In this document: piece after piece, positions 22,596 through 35,742 of the stretch
How the letters are laid out: the number at the start of each line of letters is the position of its first letter
Position numbering within the stretch: position 1 is the stretch's first letter
From: Gamarada debralockiae
Taxonomy: Eukaryota > Ascomycota > Leotiomycetes > Helotiales > Hyphodiscaceae
Direction of reading: 5' to 3'
Length of the DNA stretch: 64,000 bases
NCBI GenBank assembly: GCA_002803225.1
Contig: NXFV01000374.1
Span: 22,124-86,123 of the forward strand
Position numbers and translations under genes: made by a program
Notes under the pieces: generated by a model
What the model was told of the DNA's origin: nothing
What the model saw: the letters and a program-made list of their open reading frames with translations, nothing else
Database searches by the model: none

Positions 22596-24673
22596 TTTGA
22601 TTGAGGTTGGTGGAATGAGGTTGATGGTAATGATGTAGAAACTAAGGAGTTGAAGACTTGAAAGGTTGCTGGATAGGAGAGCTAAGAAATTGAGTAATGA
22701 AAAGCTGAATAGGAAACTGATGATGATGATGAGGGTGAGGAGAGAATCTGTGGGTGAGAATTCATCTCGTCTTTATACAAATTTCATCACCTCAATCAAT
22801 GTGAAATGGAGCTGCACTGAACCCACCAGAGAGGTATTTTTGGGAACAAATGAACACTTGCCATGGGATTGACTGACGATGTGGATAGTGGACGTGGGGA
22901 CGCGTCGTGGAGACTACGAATTTAGCTCAGCCCGGCGACGGCATTTGACCTTAGCTTGGGAAATTTCCCCGCAAACGGGAAAATGTCTAGAAAGAGAACA
23001 CAATTGAGTGGCTGAGCCTTCGGCTCAGGTGTTTGACCAAGCCCAAAGAGGCTCTCGCTTACCAGTAAGACTCAGGCATGAACGTATGCCCCTGAGTAGA
23101 TCACACGCCTAAGAAGCGTCATGCCAGCAACGAAATAGGCTTTATGACAAACGTGAAATAATACACAGCAACTATTGAAACAGTCGATCGTCCAAAATAG
23201 GACTTGTTCATCTGAAAAGAGGCGAAGCATCATCTTCGATGGAAAGGGGAGTGCTGAATCACGTGATGGACTACGTACTTCTTCATGTTTCACGAACACA
23301 GCTGAACTCGTTCTATACATCGAGAAAGTATATTTGCTGAGCTAAGACGCTTGTGGAGATTAGGACTCGCAATTCCAGAATTAACTCAAGCATAGCAAGA
23401 TTTTTGTCCACGCAAAAGACCCTAGATCACTCTCATAAGGGGATAGGGACCCCTTTCTGTTCCCGGCTACGCAATCTCCAATCAGCGTCGTAGATGCCGG
23501 AGCAACTGGCAACAATCAAGAAACATACACACGAATGTGATGTCGATATTAGGGAAAGAGGTGCAATGTTGATGCCACACAACAGCGAGAGAGGTAGGGC
23601 TGAGGCGGGAACCTTTTTTATTGCATGGTGAATTTGAGTGGTCACTAAGAATCGGTAGCAATGTCCTTGATACTTCTTTCCTTTGTAAACTGCTTAAGAG
23701 GTTCTAGAACTTAATCTCGTCCAATTCAAATTTGCTGAGATTGTTCGTCGAGGCTCGTCTCATTTAATAAGCATGATGCACCTCCCACGGGTGTTTGGAA
23801 TGCATGATACAGATACAAGACACTATTCTTGATTATGGACGAGCCCAGCTCACAATTGCCGGGGAGGTGCTTCAGACTCAGCTGGTCCCGACGAGAATGT
23901 CGACGGCCCAGTCCCAGAGAACGGGGAAGACGCTGGATATGGTTAAAGAAGTAGCTCCAGAGATTTTCCCATACTGTACGTCTCATCCCTAGCTCCGGCT
24001 GACTCGACTGAAAGCGTGAAGCAGCCCTCCCTCTGCAAGGGATTCTTTCCAAGAGGAGAATCTTCAATCGGTGTGGAGGAACAGCGAAAGAAATTGTGGC
24101 AATGAGGATATGAGACGTGTGACGGCAAATAATCTGGGATATTGAACGTCTGGACTGCGTCCTCGATCATGGTCCTGACCCCTGAACGTCTTTCAGTACC
24201 GGTATTTAATATGGGCCTATTTCCAATCTAGTGGAGTGCTACTGGAATCACGTGCTAAACAGGTGTTCTCATAAGTGACGCAAACATTCCGGAAAGAGAA
24301 AAAGTACACGGAAAAAACCCTGCCGAGACATATATTCTTCTAAGAAACACGAATTGAGGCCAACTTTGAGTTGTCAGCTCAGACCAGGATTCGAGTTGCG
24401 TGACGGATAAGTTTAAGACGCAACTCCCCCAGGTCAAATCTAGAAGTAGCAGCAGCAGCAAGATCTGAAGACCCAGATCATCTCTCAATGATATCCAACA
24501 AGAAGAAGCTCAACTTTGAGTTGCTATGTCGTCGACTTTGGCTCTAGCGTTGTGCCAATTTAATTAGCTGCACGGGCAAATCATTAGCGGCATTTAATTT
24601 ATCCGTTCAACCACCCTAGATTTGGGCTTCAGCAACATCCTATCCCTCCCCAGTTGACTAAACAACTTTTACA
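22596..24673. other. long intergenic stretch between divergent genes
   Basis: Contains the promoter of the minus-strand secreted-protein gene and that of erg26. Frames at 23072-23320 and 23726-24067 have no motifs and biased composition. No RNA gene or mobile element recognised. Confidence 0.45.
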
Positions 24674-25909
24674 ATGGCACCAATTCCCTATTCCCAAAGG
24701 AAGCGTCTCGGCAATGTTCTCGTGATTGGCGGCTGCGGCTTCCTTGGCCATCACATCGTGGACTTGATCCTGGAGTCGTACAAAGCATCCATCTCCGTTC
24801 TCGACCTGCACACCACACGCAATAGACGACCTGATTCTGACGGCGTCACATATTACAATGGCGATATCACCACCCTCTCCTCGATACTGCCTGTGTTCGA
24901 GAAGGTAAAACCAGCTGTGGTTATCCACACTGCTAGTCCCACGTTAGTTGGAGGTTCGAAGGAAATGTACAAGAAAGTCAACGTTGATGGGACGAGATGC
25001 GTCATTGAGGCATGCCAGAAGACTGGTGTGAAAGCGCTGGTGTATACGAGTTCTGCGAGTGTGATCAGTGACAATGCGAGCGATTTGATCAATGCGGACG
25101 AAAGATGGCCTATCATCCCGCCCAGTGCGCAGACGGAGTATTACTCGCAGACAAAGGTACCTTATCGTCCTATCCCTATCGCTCGCCCTCCTCCTCATCT
25201 CCCCTCTTCTCCCTTCTCTTTCCGTTCTCTGCCAAACTACGCAAGCTAACAACTCCATTCGCAGGCAGAAGCAGAAGCTCTAGTGCTAACCGCAAACCGC
25301 TCCCCCACCTCCTCCAAACTCCTAACCTGCTCCATCCGGCCTTCAGGAATCTTCGGACCAGGCGATGTGCAAGTCCTGCCTCCCATAATAAACGTCTACC
25401 ACACCTCCAAAACCGGTTTCCAGCTCGGCCAAAACGAGAATCTCTTCGATTTCACGTACGTCGGCAACGTAGCCCACGCGCACGTCCTAGCCGCTCGTGC
25501 CCTTTTGTACACCTCGTCCCTATCCACCCTTCCCTTGGACCATGAAAGAGTGGATGGAGAGGCATTCTTCATAACGAATGATTCCCCCGTCTATTTCTGG
25601 GATTTTGCTCGCGCGGTATGGAAAGCTGCTGGTTCAGAGAAAGGCACTGAGCATGTGTGGGAGATTAGCAAGGATTTCGGGTTGGCGATTGGCGGCCTTT
25701 TGGAATGGATTATGTGGATTGTGGGGAGACCTGCGAAACTGACGAGGAGACAGGTGAAGTATAGTTGTATGACGCGGTATTATGATGTTGGGAAGGCGAG
25801 GAAGAGGTTGGGTTACAGTCCGATTGTGGGGTTGGAGGAGGGGATTGAGAAGAGTGTTCGGTGGTTTGAGGAGGAGAGGAGGAAGGAGGGGGAGAAGAAG
25901 GGGCAGTGA
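24674..25909 (+). CDS. erg26: sterol-4alpha-carboxylate 3-dehydrogenase (decarboxylating)
   Basis: Exons 24674-25156 and 25265-25909 (phase-0 intron of 108 bp) encode 375 aa. It is an extended short-chain dehydrogenase of the 3beta-HSD group that oxidises and decarboxylates the C4-carboxy sterol in ergosterol synthesis, working with ERG25 and ERG27 at the endoplasmic reticulum. Visible motifs: NAD-binding GGCGFLG near residue 16-22, DLHTTRNRRP, the ordered YTSSASV strand, and the catalytic YxxxK in YYSQTK, which ends exon 1. The family signatures FGPGDVQVLP, NENLFDFTYVGNVAHAH and DGEAFFITND follow. C-terminal EWIMWIVG is a short hydrophobic patch. Length and order agree with fungal ERG26. The intron falls directly after the catalytic lysine codon. 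Confidence 0.93.
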
Positions 25910-26490
25910 AGCAGGTCTATAGTTTCGAAGATAGTGAGAACAGCGAGGAGGGAAAAGGGCTTGTTGCTTGATGTGGACCAAAACATGAGGCTTATAGAAA
26001 TATTTAATGCGGGCACCTAGTTCAATTTCTTCGAAAAATCAAATATACCCTTTCCACCTCTCCTCGCAATGGTTTGTTCAATTATCACAATCCTCACGAC
26101 CATTCGGTGCTCAATACATGTCATGAGAATCGTATTTCATGTCTGCGCGCGAAAAGCTCTAACGCCGTGCCATCCAGCACATATCCCACGCAAATCAGTC
26201 GCTGAACTCCATTGAGCCCCGCTCTGCCCTCAGAATATGAAAGGACCTGTACTACGCCGGTTCGTGTAATTTCGCAAATGCCCTCATTTCCATTGCCAAA
26301 GTAAAATTCAAGAATGGACGCTAAAGTCAAACCAAATCAAATAAAGGCAGACTGTGATATTGGCCATGAAGAGAAGGAGATGTGGCACTCTGGGCTCTCG
26401 AAGGTGTGATTTAGTCGTTCAGTCGCGTTAGATCATTCCCTGAGGTCTCGTCAGTGATCCATGGCTTTCAAGATAAATTGGAGCAGGCGC
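25910..26490. other. convergent 3' flanks of erg26 and the tandem-UBC gene
   Basis: No coding feature supported; short frames only. Confidence 0.45.
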
Positions 26491-28210
26491 TTACTCCATG
26501 CTTCTTTGGACTGCGCGACGCAACTTCCTATTGTACATCTTCTTGTCTTCGGGAGAGCCCCAGTAAAGTTTTGCAGCCTCCGGGTTGACCATAGTTCTTG
26601 GATCATACGGCGGCGATTCCTCCTCCAGAGCCTCGATGATGGCCTCAATATGCGACTTGACATCCTCGGCGCGTCTAGGAGTGTAGCAAGGAGTGCCATC
26701 TGCCGCAATGCGCTGATGGAAGAGGGAAGTCTCAAACTTTGCTCTGGGGTGCTCTTCGGGGAACCGGGGGCTGAAGAACAACTTGATTTTGAAGAGACCT
26801 CCATCCAGATTGGTCATAGGTCGTCCGAAATAGGTGATGGCCCAGACGAAGGGATTCTTGTCCACAAGCTCGACGTCCAGAGTGACTGATTTGTCTCGCT
26901 TGTAGGACTCGACTACTTGTTCGTACTGTCTTTGCAGATTCGCAGCGACGGTGCTTTCCTTCTTCTTGGACGCCAGACCCTCTTCAGCCCATCGTGCCGT
27001 CTCCTCATCCAGAGTCTTTCGAATGAGTCTCAATCTTCGCTCCAGCTCGGTGTAGTTGAACTTTCCGTCCATACCATTTCCTGTGCACTCGAACGGCATG
27101 CGTGTGAATTGTTGCCCATCTGTAACTTCTGCCTTCGCCTTGCTAATGGCTAACAGGTATGAATCGTAGTACCAGAGGAAACGACGTTTGCAGAGGTCTT
27201 TGAAGGGTTCGAAGTTGATTGAGGATTCATCGACAAGGTCCCGATCGATCTCGTTGTCGCTATCATCGCCAGGTGGAGTTGCGTAAGGTTGGACGGTGCC
27301 CGCCGCGGAGATGCCCAGGTATTCTTCAAGTCGTTGGATGATCGTAATTCGAAGCGCCTCGTGTCGGATCTGCATATTGGAATTAGGACATGTGGAGCAA
27401 AGCAAATGGAGCCGAATGTACCTTAGCAACATAATCCTTCTGATTCTTCTTGTCTCCCTCGTCGTTTGCAGTTTCGAAGCCTGGCTCGTTTTCGTACGGG
27501 TTGGAGGACATGAGACTTTGTATTGAGATCAAGATGGATTCGAGACCTTGTGCCGATGACCATTCCTCTCCGCGTTCACCTCGCCATGTACTAACACCAT
27601 CAGCCGTCCGTCTTGTTTCTAAGTAGGACCTCGTCTTACCCGAGAATTGACCTAGATTCCAAGTTAGCCAGAGTTTAACGGTCAAGCTGGGGAGCAACTC
27701 ACAAGCAAACTTTCCCCTGGGAGTAAATGTTTGGGTTGAAGCGACATCTGCCTCCATTTGTGGTAGTCGCAACGACCGAAGGTGCTTTTGTGGGGTATTC
27801 TGCATAATTTGCTCAGCCAGTGTCACGGATCGATGGAGTATTTGACTATATACCTCTGCCGAACTTCACTGAAAACTAAGTGAGTGTTAGCATACGTATC
27901 TGCTAATGGCATTATATGACAAACCTCGAAGAAACCAAACTCGTAGGGGGTATCAGGCGGGCCGATAATGATTGCTTTCACATTTCGTACGTCGACATCT
28001 CGGCATGCGACCGCAAGGGCTATGAAGTTAGAATTGTCAGTCTCTTCATCTACAAGTAAGAACGCAGGCAGGTCTGAAAGAGGCACTTACAGAGGTCTGA
28101 TGACTTCTGGATATCAGCCAGCTCCTAGAATGTGTTGTCAGCCTCGCGACCCCACTACCCTCCCTCGTATAACGTACCCTGGTGATGCGGATAATGGAAT
28201 GGTTCGACAT
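26491..28210 (-). CDS. tandem-UBC ubiquitin-conjugating enzyme (UBE2Z-like first domain)
   Basis: Eight minus-strand exons join in frame: 28178-28210, 28091-28124, 27925-28019, 27854-27875, 27703-27799, 27640-27651, 27422-27590 and 26491-27369, giving 446 aa. The sixth exon is only 12 nt. The first UBC domain (about 3-150) has IIGPPDTPYEFGFFEFSV, then RFNPNIY in place of the usual HPN, and the active Cys93 in GKVCLSILGTW, as in the UBE2Z/BIRC6 branch of E2 enzymes. After a helical linker a second UBC-like domain (about 295-446) shows NPFVWAITYFG, LDGGLFKIKLFF, and Cys382 in ADGTPCYTPR, with HQR at the HPN position. E2 enzymes take ubiquitin or a ubiquitin-like protein from E1 as a thioester. 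Whether both cysteines are used is unknown. The start MSNHSIIRI fits the E2 N-terminal helix. Confidence 0.9.
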
Positions 28211-29845
28211 GTTGTCGGTGGTCAAGGATCAGTTGAAGAATCCAAGTATGGTAGTCTCTTGCGATGGTTCATAAGGTGAAGTGATGAGTTGGTCGGAGGA
28301 GGTGGGAGTATGTGGGGTCGCTGGTGAGAAAACGCTGTTACTCGTTAGAGGTTGAGCAAGGCAGAGACCCGCCAAAACCTCGCTAGTGACTTTAAGGTTT
28401 CACCGTGAGGCTGACTTCTTGTGAAGGCGACTTAGTTTTGACTTCTTTCCAGTGAGAGAATATTTTAATATTACTTGAGCCTGTAAGTGGACAGCTCAGT
28501 TCGCCTACGACTGATTTTGGGATATTTAATTGTTTATTTGGGCTAAATTGGGTATCATTAAACTAGTTTTCCGGTTCAGCGGTACACTTGTATCCTGAAT
28601 TTGTGTGTGTTTCTCTGGTACACTACTCTGTAGCTTGTTCAGTACGAGAGAGTGCTATAATTCTCAATTACTCTGAAATTTGCAAAGTCGACAGATTTCC
28701 TTTTCCTGCCTCGACTACTCGACTCGCAATTTATTAGCCTCATTTCCCCGACGATTATGCAAATCTGTGAGATTGGATACATGTATTGGTACTAATTCAG
28801 GTATGGGATGGGACTTATGATACGATACGATACTTTATTCATTCATTAGTGTTAAATAAACAAGTAATTATCTCACCGCATTCATGTCCATCCGGCTTGC
28901 CTGCTTCTCTGTAGAGTTCTTGAAGGCTATTGTAAAGCTCACAACGAGGGATTTTAAGCCATTGCCATATGAGGAGTTCGGAGGGGTAATACTATGGAAT
29001 GTATAATCTAGATGGACTCGGCTTCTTGATACCAATAAGGTGCCCCCTACCATAGCCTGTCTAGGACAATCATCTGTCCAAAGAAGCCCAAGATATGATT
29101 CGCCGAGGCTTTTTGAGTGGCTGAGGTTGAAATCCTTTCTTCTATGATCTATGCCGAAGGAACATATGCAGCCTTGTTCCTTAGGCGACAAGAATCTTGA
29201 ACCTCTCGAAATAGCGACCTTCAACCCCAGAGTAATAATCTCGACCCCATCATCTCACTGCCCTGCGTTGACGCGCCTTACAACGTTGACGTACAAGATA
29301 ATCCAATCCGCGAGATACAGGAACATCACAGCCACTCAGGAACAGTGAGATCAACTGTCGCATTACCTTACGTGTCAAAAAGACAATCACCTCGAATCCC
29401 ACGACATCTTCTCACACCGACTCCAACACTCGAGTGAACTGAACCCATCGAACACGAACAAACCTCCCTTCGATGATCCGAAGCCTCGTATTGATGCCAC
29501 AGTGCAGATAGGAATCAGGTTGTGAAGGCAGACTTACTATTCTTGGGTTCATGGTTGCTGTTTCAGGTCCTGCAGGCTGGACGTTTCTTGGCATTTGAGT
29601 CGCCAACACACAATCGGTACATGCGAAGACCAATTGACTGGACCCATGCGACTCCAGTTCTCCATATCGATAGACAGCGACATTAACCCTTCAGGAGAAC
29701 TCTCAGTGCATCTGTCCCCTCATCCTGGTGAACCTGATCCCTCAATTTCGACCGAGGAGTGACGTCCTGCCCCGACCAAAACCACAGAAGAGAATCTGTT
29801 CTTCACGACGGCAAAATAGGAGGGAGATAATCTTGATCGAATACA
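28211..29845. other. divergent intergenic region
   Basis: Lies between the divergent starts of the tandem-UBC gene and lrg1, so it holds both promoters. AT-rich around 28450-28860. Frames at 28868-29224 and elsewhere lack motifs. No RNA gene recognised. Confidence 0.5.
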
Positions 29846-32800
29846 ATGGGCCCTCAGTCTGAGGGAGGCCCATCTGGAGATGGGCGCAATTATGGGGGCC
29901 AGAAACCTACCGAGGATGGCAGACGATATCAATCTGACAGAGACATCGATGTCCAAGACCAGCAGCAGCATCATCTGCCAAGACCAAATGGCGCATTTGG
30001 TATGGAGAATAGGATGACGGCATCCCCGTCTGGCAGCGCGAGTGGTAAAGAAAGAGAGAGAGACGGAGATTCGCATTCGCATCACAAGACAAGTGGAGAG
30101 CGCAATCGGTCACGAACACGAAGTGGGAGGACCACAAGTGGACAAATACGAATGTGCAAGAAGTGTGGTGAACCTTTGACAGGCCAGTTTGTGCGCGCAC
30201 TTGGTGGCACGTTTCATTTGGACTGCTTTAGATGTCGGGTACGTGCAAACTATTGTGTTTGTGATCATACTTTCGCTAACTCCTAACTTCACAGGACTGT
30301 GGACAAATTGTTGCGTCGAAGTTCTTTCCGGTCGATGAAGAGGATGGAGAAGGTCAATATCCGCTTTGCGAAACAGACTACTTTCGTCGACTGGACCTCA
30401 TATGTCACAAATGTAATGGAGCGCTGCGCGGATCATACATCACCGCCCTTGATCGAAAATATCACATCGACCACTTTACGTGTTCGGTATGTCCGACTGT
30501 ATTTGGTGCGCAAGACAGCTACTATGAGCATGACGGGCAAGTCTATTGCCATTACCATTATTCAACTCAGTTCGCACAACGGTGCAATGGATGCCAAACT
30601 GCAATCTTGAAACAGTTCGTCGAAATCTTCCGAAATGGGCAGAATCAACATTGGCATCCTGAATGCTACATGATCCATAAATTCTGGAATGTGCGACTCG
30701 CTTCATCTCAAGATGCAACGGAAATCAAGCGTCAGCTGGAGAATACCACAGATGAAGAAGGAAGAAACCAAGTACGGGAGGAGGAGGAGAGAATGGAGGA
30801 GAAAGTCTATAGGATTTGGAGTGTTCTATCCACGTTCGAGGAGTCTTCTGCCGCTTGCATATCAGATATGCTTTTGCACGTAAGCAACGGAGCTTATGTT
30901 GATGGTGTGTTTGTCGCAAAGAAGTTCATCTGGCATGTTGATATACTCTTCAATTCTGCGGACAAGCTGGATGCGAACATGTCGAGAACGGGAAGCAAGG
31001 GTAAGTACTCATTCAAGCTTATGGAGTGGAAACCCCATACTAATCAATTACAGGACTTTCATACTCGCGAGAAGCAAAACTCCTGTGCAAGAAGATCGTA
31101 GCCTTCTTTTCTCTGTTATCGAAAACCCAGGAGACTGGTGTACGAAAGCTGGGAGTTACTCAAGAACTTCTTGCGCTGGTCACAGGCTTGGCCCACTATC
31201 TCAAACTTCTCATCCGAATCTGTCTTCAAGGCGCCCTGAAAGTGGAACGAGAGCAGCACAATTCCGACGGACTCCACCAATTTTTAGACGATCTTAGTGA
31301 CATGGAGGCGATCAAGAATGATGATAGGTCATTAGAGGCCACGACCGGGACACCTGGGCTGGCTGCATCGAACTCTGATCAGTGCTTTAACTGCCGGAGA
31401 CCGATTGAAGACGAATGTGCGCGGAATGAGGAACGGAGATGGCACTTGGCGTGTCTTCAATGCAGCAATTGCTCACGAGAACTTGGTCAAAATCTGGAAG
31501 ATGTGCGATGGAACGAGAAGGATCAACGAGTTTACTGCAATAATTGCGAAGGTCGATTCCCTGGTTCTGTTGGAGGCTTTGAACATGTCACACGACTACA
31601 ACAATATGTCTTTCTCTTGAGGGTTGCACTAGCGAGACTGCTTGAGATTCTTCGAAGCAGCGGCACACTTCCACACACATCAGACGACCCTAACTTGAAC
31701 GGCTACAACTCCAGCGAGGGGCATAGATTACCTGCTCAGGCCGACCCGCCACTTTTGAGATCAGATACCCGATCGAAATCATATGGAGGACCAGTTGAGG
31801 AAGCACACACACAATCCTCTTATGAAAACACTCTAAATGATGTTCGTCGATTACGAAGTACACGCATGGATAAGCATCTCTCATCGACCATCAAGAAGGC
31901 TAGAACTTCTCGGATAATGGATGGCCCTGAGGGACGCAGTGCGAGACCTGGCTCGGCAGGGGCTGATGGATCGGACTCGAGAAATGCTGGATTCCAGATT
32001 GTTGAGGAGCGCGATGGCAATGGTGAATCAAGGACCGAGCTTATGTTTGGACACCAAGATGCTCTTACGTTGGACGACATTCCCAGAATTGTAGCAGCTG
32101 AGCAAGCCAAAGAGCAACGACCCAACGCTTACAAGCATGCGCGACATGAGCTCTTCCGAACATCCATTACCGAGCCGAAACTCATCAATGGACACCAACG
32201 GAACTTCTCGAGCGGCAATCCCCTTGACCAGCCAGCTCCCGGAGAGCCATCGCCACAACGACGAGACGGAGGCAAGAAGTACTTTTCTGAGTTGTCTGCA
32301 CTGGAGTACTTTATTGTTCGTCATGTGGCTGTCATTGCAATGCAACCAATGTTAGAAGGGCACTTCACCATGGAGGAGCTACTAAACTTGATTGAGACGA
32401 GAAAGCCTACCTTCTGGAACAAGATGGGCAAGGCATTCAAAAATGATGGCAAGAAGGGCGGGAAGAAGAAAGGAGTCTTCGGAGTGCCGCTTGAGATCAT
32501 CATTGAGAGAGACGGAGCAGACTCGACTGATGGCATTGGCCCTGGAGCATTACGAATACCTGCCATCGTGGATGATTCAATTACGACAATGCGCAAGATG
32601 GATCTCTCCGTTGAGGGTGTTTTTCGAAAGAACGGTAATATCAAGAGACTCAACGAGACAATGTCAACGATTGATAAGGATGGTTGCGACGCTGTCGATT
32701 TGACAAAGGAAAACGTTGTACAGGTCGCTGCTCTGCTTAAGAAGTACCTTCGCGAGCTTCCGGATCCGCTCTTAACTTTCAAGCTACATCGACTGTTCAT

Positions 32801-33620
32801 TGCATCGCAGAAGATCGCCGATGAGGACAAGCGCCAGCGGGTGTTACACTTGACATGTTGTCTGCTTCCTAAAGCTCATCGGGATACTCTGGAAATTCTC
32901 TGCTCGTTCTTTAACTGGGTCGCCTCGTTCCATCAGGTTGATGAGGAGTCTGGATCAAAGATGGACACGCACAATCTGGCAACTGTCATTGCACCCAACA
33001 TTCTCTTTACCAACGCCAAAACCCCGGTTGATGATAACTTCCTAGCGATTGAGGTCGTGCACACGCTCATCGAGTGCAATGAGCAGATGTGCGAGGTGAG
33101 CTACATCAACTTAAATTTTTGGGATAACAAACACCTGCTAACTGTTCCTTAGGTTCCCGAAGACCTCCAGTCAATCCTAAGTGATCCGGCACTCTTCAAC
33201 AACCCCAGTGACATAACCACAAAGGAAATCCTGAAACGCTATGGTGATATTGGTGCGAATGGTGGCCCGAGACATCAAGTCGAGACCATCGAGTCGCCTG
33301 CATCCGGCCGGTCCAAGGACAGTGGTCGGCCGCTAGCTCCAGTAGTGACTCGAGTAGACACCGACCCTTCTCAGGCCTTCGCTTGGCAGAAGGAGAGTAG
33401 CGTGCGACACGTCCAAGACCCCAACTTGCCGTATGGTGGCAGCTCGAATCAGAATATCCCTCCCCAACAACAATGGCAAGGTCAAGACTTGGAGCAGCCT
33501 CAGTACCCTTACCGAAACGGAACTCCCGATAGCCAACATGATGGTCAACGTCGCGAATACCGCAATTCCGCATGGGGAAGACCACAAAATGGCTCAGTGG
33601 GCGTCGCTGGGGGTGGATGA
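29846..33620 (+). CDS. lrg1: LIM and RhoGAP domain protein (LRG1 type)
   Basis: Exons 29846-30238, 30295-31000, 31054-33095 and 33153-33620 (introns 56, 53 and 57 bp) encode 1202 aa. The N-terminus is polar and charged. LIM zinc modules start at Cys104 (MCKKCGEP...HLDCFRC), then HKCNGAL...HFTCSVC, then a partial CNGCQTAI...HWHPECY. A further LIM follows near 477-525 (CFNCRRPI...HLACLQCSNC). The RhoGAP domain begins near 840 at GVFGVPLEI, with the arginine finger in GVFRKNGNI near 890 and later KKYLRELPDPLL and NLATVIAPN. The C-terminal tail is Gln/Pro/Gly-rich. In yeast and Neurospora, LRG1 is the GTPase-activating protein for RHO1, controlling the cell-wall integrity pathway, hyphal tip growth and beta-glucan synthesis. 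Domain order and length match that group. Confidence 0.95.
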
Positions 33621-34610
33621 TCGCTCCAAACCGACCTACATAACGCATTACGTACATTTCCTTCTCTCCAGCGCGGGCGCCACGACGATACCTCAGGTTC
33701 AGAGACAACCTATTTACGGCCCCTTACTTTCTTCGACCAAAACAAGCAACCATTTCAGCATGCACCCATCGGCGTTCTTCGCATTAATTTCTACAACCCC
33801 ACCCTTCCAGCAGATCGCTGCACGTATAGGCAGCTGTGCTGAAGATTGTATGCGTCTATTTGATAGTTTATTTCTGGCTCCCAGCCTGTTGATTGAGGGA
33901 GGGCTGGTATGTTTGGAGTACATGGTTCTGGCATCTTCCAGGGGCCTGAGGAACCTTGAGTGAATTGAAGATGAAGCTCTTCTTGAGTGCATAGGCAATA
34001 TGAATGATGCCTATTACCCTTTCTGACTTCTTTTTTTCCGGGAAGGGTGTGAAAGTGGGTGGGATGATTGGTTCGATAGCAGATCAATGAAAGAAGATTC
34101 TCTAGGTTCCTTACCCTTGTCAATTACTGATTTGCTAGGTGGACAGGATATGAACCAAACTCGTTTACTGATCTCATTGATTTACCAAGTTGACGCATTA
34201 CCCAATCCAGCTCGGATTGCTTCCCACAGCAGGAAGCCAGTGATCCATGACCATAAGTTCAACGGGGATCATAAAGAATTATCAATCGTTCATTCAGTCA
34301 ACGGTTGAGATTGAGATGCGGCTCCACATACAATTTTTACCAACAAACCCAAACTCTATCCAATGTAAAACAACGGATTCGCACCCGTCGGCTGGCTTTC
34401 CAACGTGGATATTGATTTTCAATCCATGCTCAATCACATCACCGGTGTTAAGGTTTTCGACCTCAATAAAGCCAACCCACCTCAAAGTATAAATACAAGA
34501 CAGCGTCGCAGCCTTCCCGCTCCAGCGTTCAATACATCTCCCTTCTTGTTACTTTACTCGCAAACAATCCGTTTTCCCAAACAGAGAAGGAAAGACGACT
34601 TCGAATCAAG
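33621..34610. other. intergenic, nothing recognised
   Basis: lrg1 3' flank and upstream region of a decayed oxidoreductase gene. The frames seen at 33714-34123 on the minus strand have no motifs. Confidence 0.45.
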
Positions 34611-35742
34611 ATGGCACCTATCAAAGTCGGATTCATTTGCCTTGGCGCTACATCCGGCTGTGGGCGCGGCGCACATCTTCCATACCTCAAACAGAGCGGC
34701 AAGTACGAGCTTGTTGCAATCTGCAATTCGTCTGTCTCCTCATCTCAAGAGCTATCAAGCTTTATGGATTGCCCAGAACGTACCAAAGGTTATGGTTACC
34801 CTGAAGGTTGGTCTCCAATTCCCAACCCAAAGAAGTATCACGTGGCTGACCCATAGACAGACATTGCGAAAGACCCCAATGTTCAATTCGTAGTCTGTGC
34901 CGTCCGGGTAGATCGCCATCTCGCAACTACCGGCCCACCCTTCAAAGCAGGGAAAGATGTATTCGTCGAGTAGCCGCTTAGAAATCCGCAGGTGAAGCTG
35001 GGCGGCGTCAAGACTGCGGTCGTTGGCTTACAAGCTCGCCAAGCCCCTGTGGTCAATAAAGTCAAGAGCCTTATCGAGAGCGGCAAGATTGGGAAAGTGT
35101 TGAGCTCGACATGGGCTGGACAAGCAGGGACGGAGGACCTACTGCTACTGAGGGAGTAAAGTATATTGGGATAAAGAAGTTGGCGGGAATTTGGCGGCAA
35201 TACATTTCGATCATGCGGCGGATTATGTGCAATATGTTCTGGGATACGGATTTAAGTCTCCGCATGAACTTCTTGAGAGTCAGAGAACTCTTATTAAGTT
35301 GGTGGATGCCGAGAGTAAGGTGGTTAAGGAGAACGTGCTTAAGACTGTTAACGACGCCATCTTGGTTACCGGGGCACTCTCGACTGGCGTCCCTGTATCG
35401 ATGACTCTTCGCGGCGGGAGACCGTTCAAAGGCACGCCTGGTCTGGATTGGCGTATCTATGCGAGACGGGCGAGCTCCGCGTATGGACCGTTCTTGCAGA
35501 TTGGGTATCCGGATATGGAGATCGAGCTGCATACATTTGAAGAGGATGTGGTGGAGGATGTGGTGATTCCTCAGGATGAGTTGGATGTTGAGAGGACTGA
35601 TGCGTTTGGTGGGAGTGCGGCAAGGAATGTGGGGAGGTTGTATCGGGGATTGGCGAGTGGAGAGGTCAATTGTAGTTTCGAGGATGCAGTTGAGAAGCAT
35701 GAGTTTTTGGAGCATATTTATAAGCAGAATGGGTATCTCTAG
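34611..35742 (+). pseudogene. GAL80-like Gfo/Idh/MocA oxidoreductase, inactivated
   Basis: The protein can be followed almost end to end. Exon 1 starts MAPIKVGFICLGATSG (Rossmann fold) and ends at 34806. A good 54-bp intron (34807-34860, with a GCTGAC branch site) follows, and then DIAKDPNVQFVVCAVRVDRH. In the expected family motif VEWPL the Trp codon TGG is TAG at 34971-34973. Further on come VVGLQAR and a change of frame near 35130-35150 (DGGPTATEGVKY), then another near 35170 (DKEVGGNLAAIHFDHA). The frame is then open to 35742 with GTPGLDWRIYARR and an intact C-terminus. One stop and two single-base frameshifts therefore break an otherwise well-preserved gene of about 380 aa. GAL80-like proteins include regulators and sugar oxidoreductases; the original substrate is unknown. 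The good preservation suggests recent loss. Confidence 0.8.

Noticed and set aside
24674..25909. plant-type dihydroflavonol reductase or NAD-epimerase
   Set aside because: The NENLFDFTYVGNVAHAH and DGEAFFITND motifs and the layout fit ERG26 better.
32321..32830. 169-aa minus-strand frame
   Set aside because: Antisense to the RhoGAP domain of lrg1.
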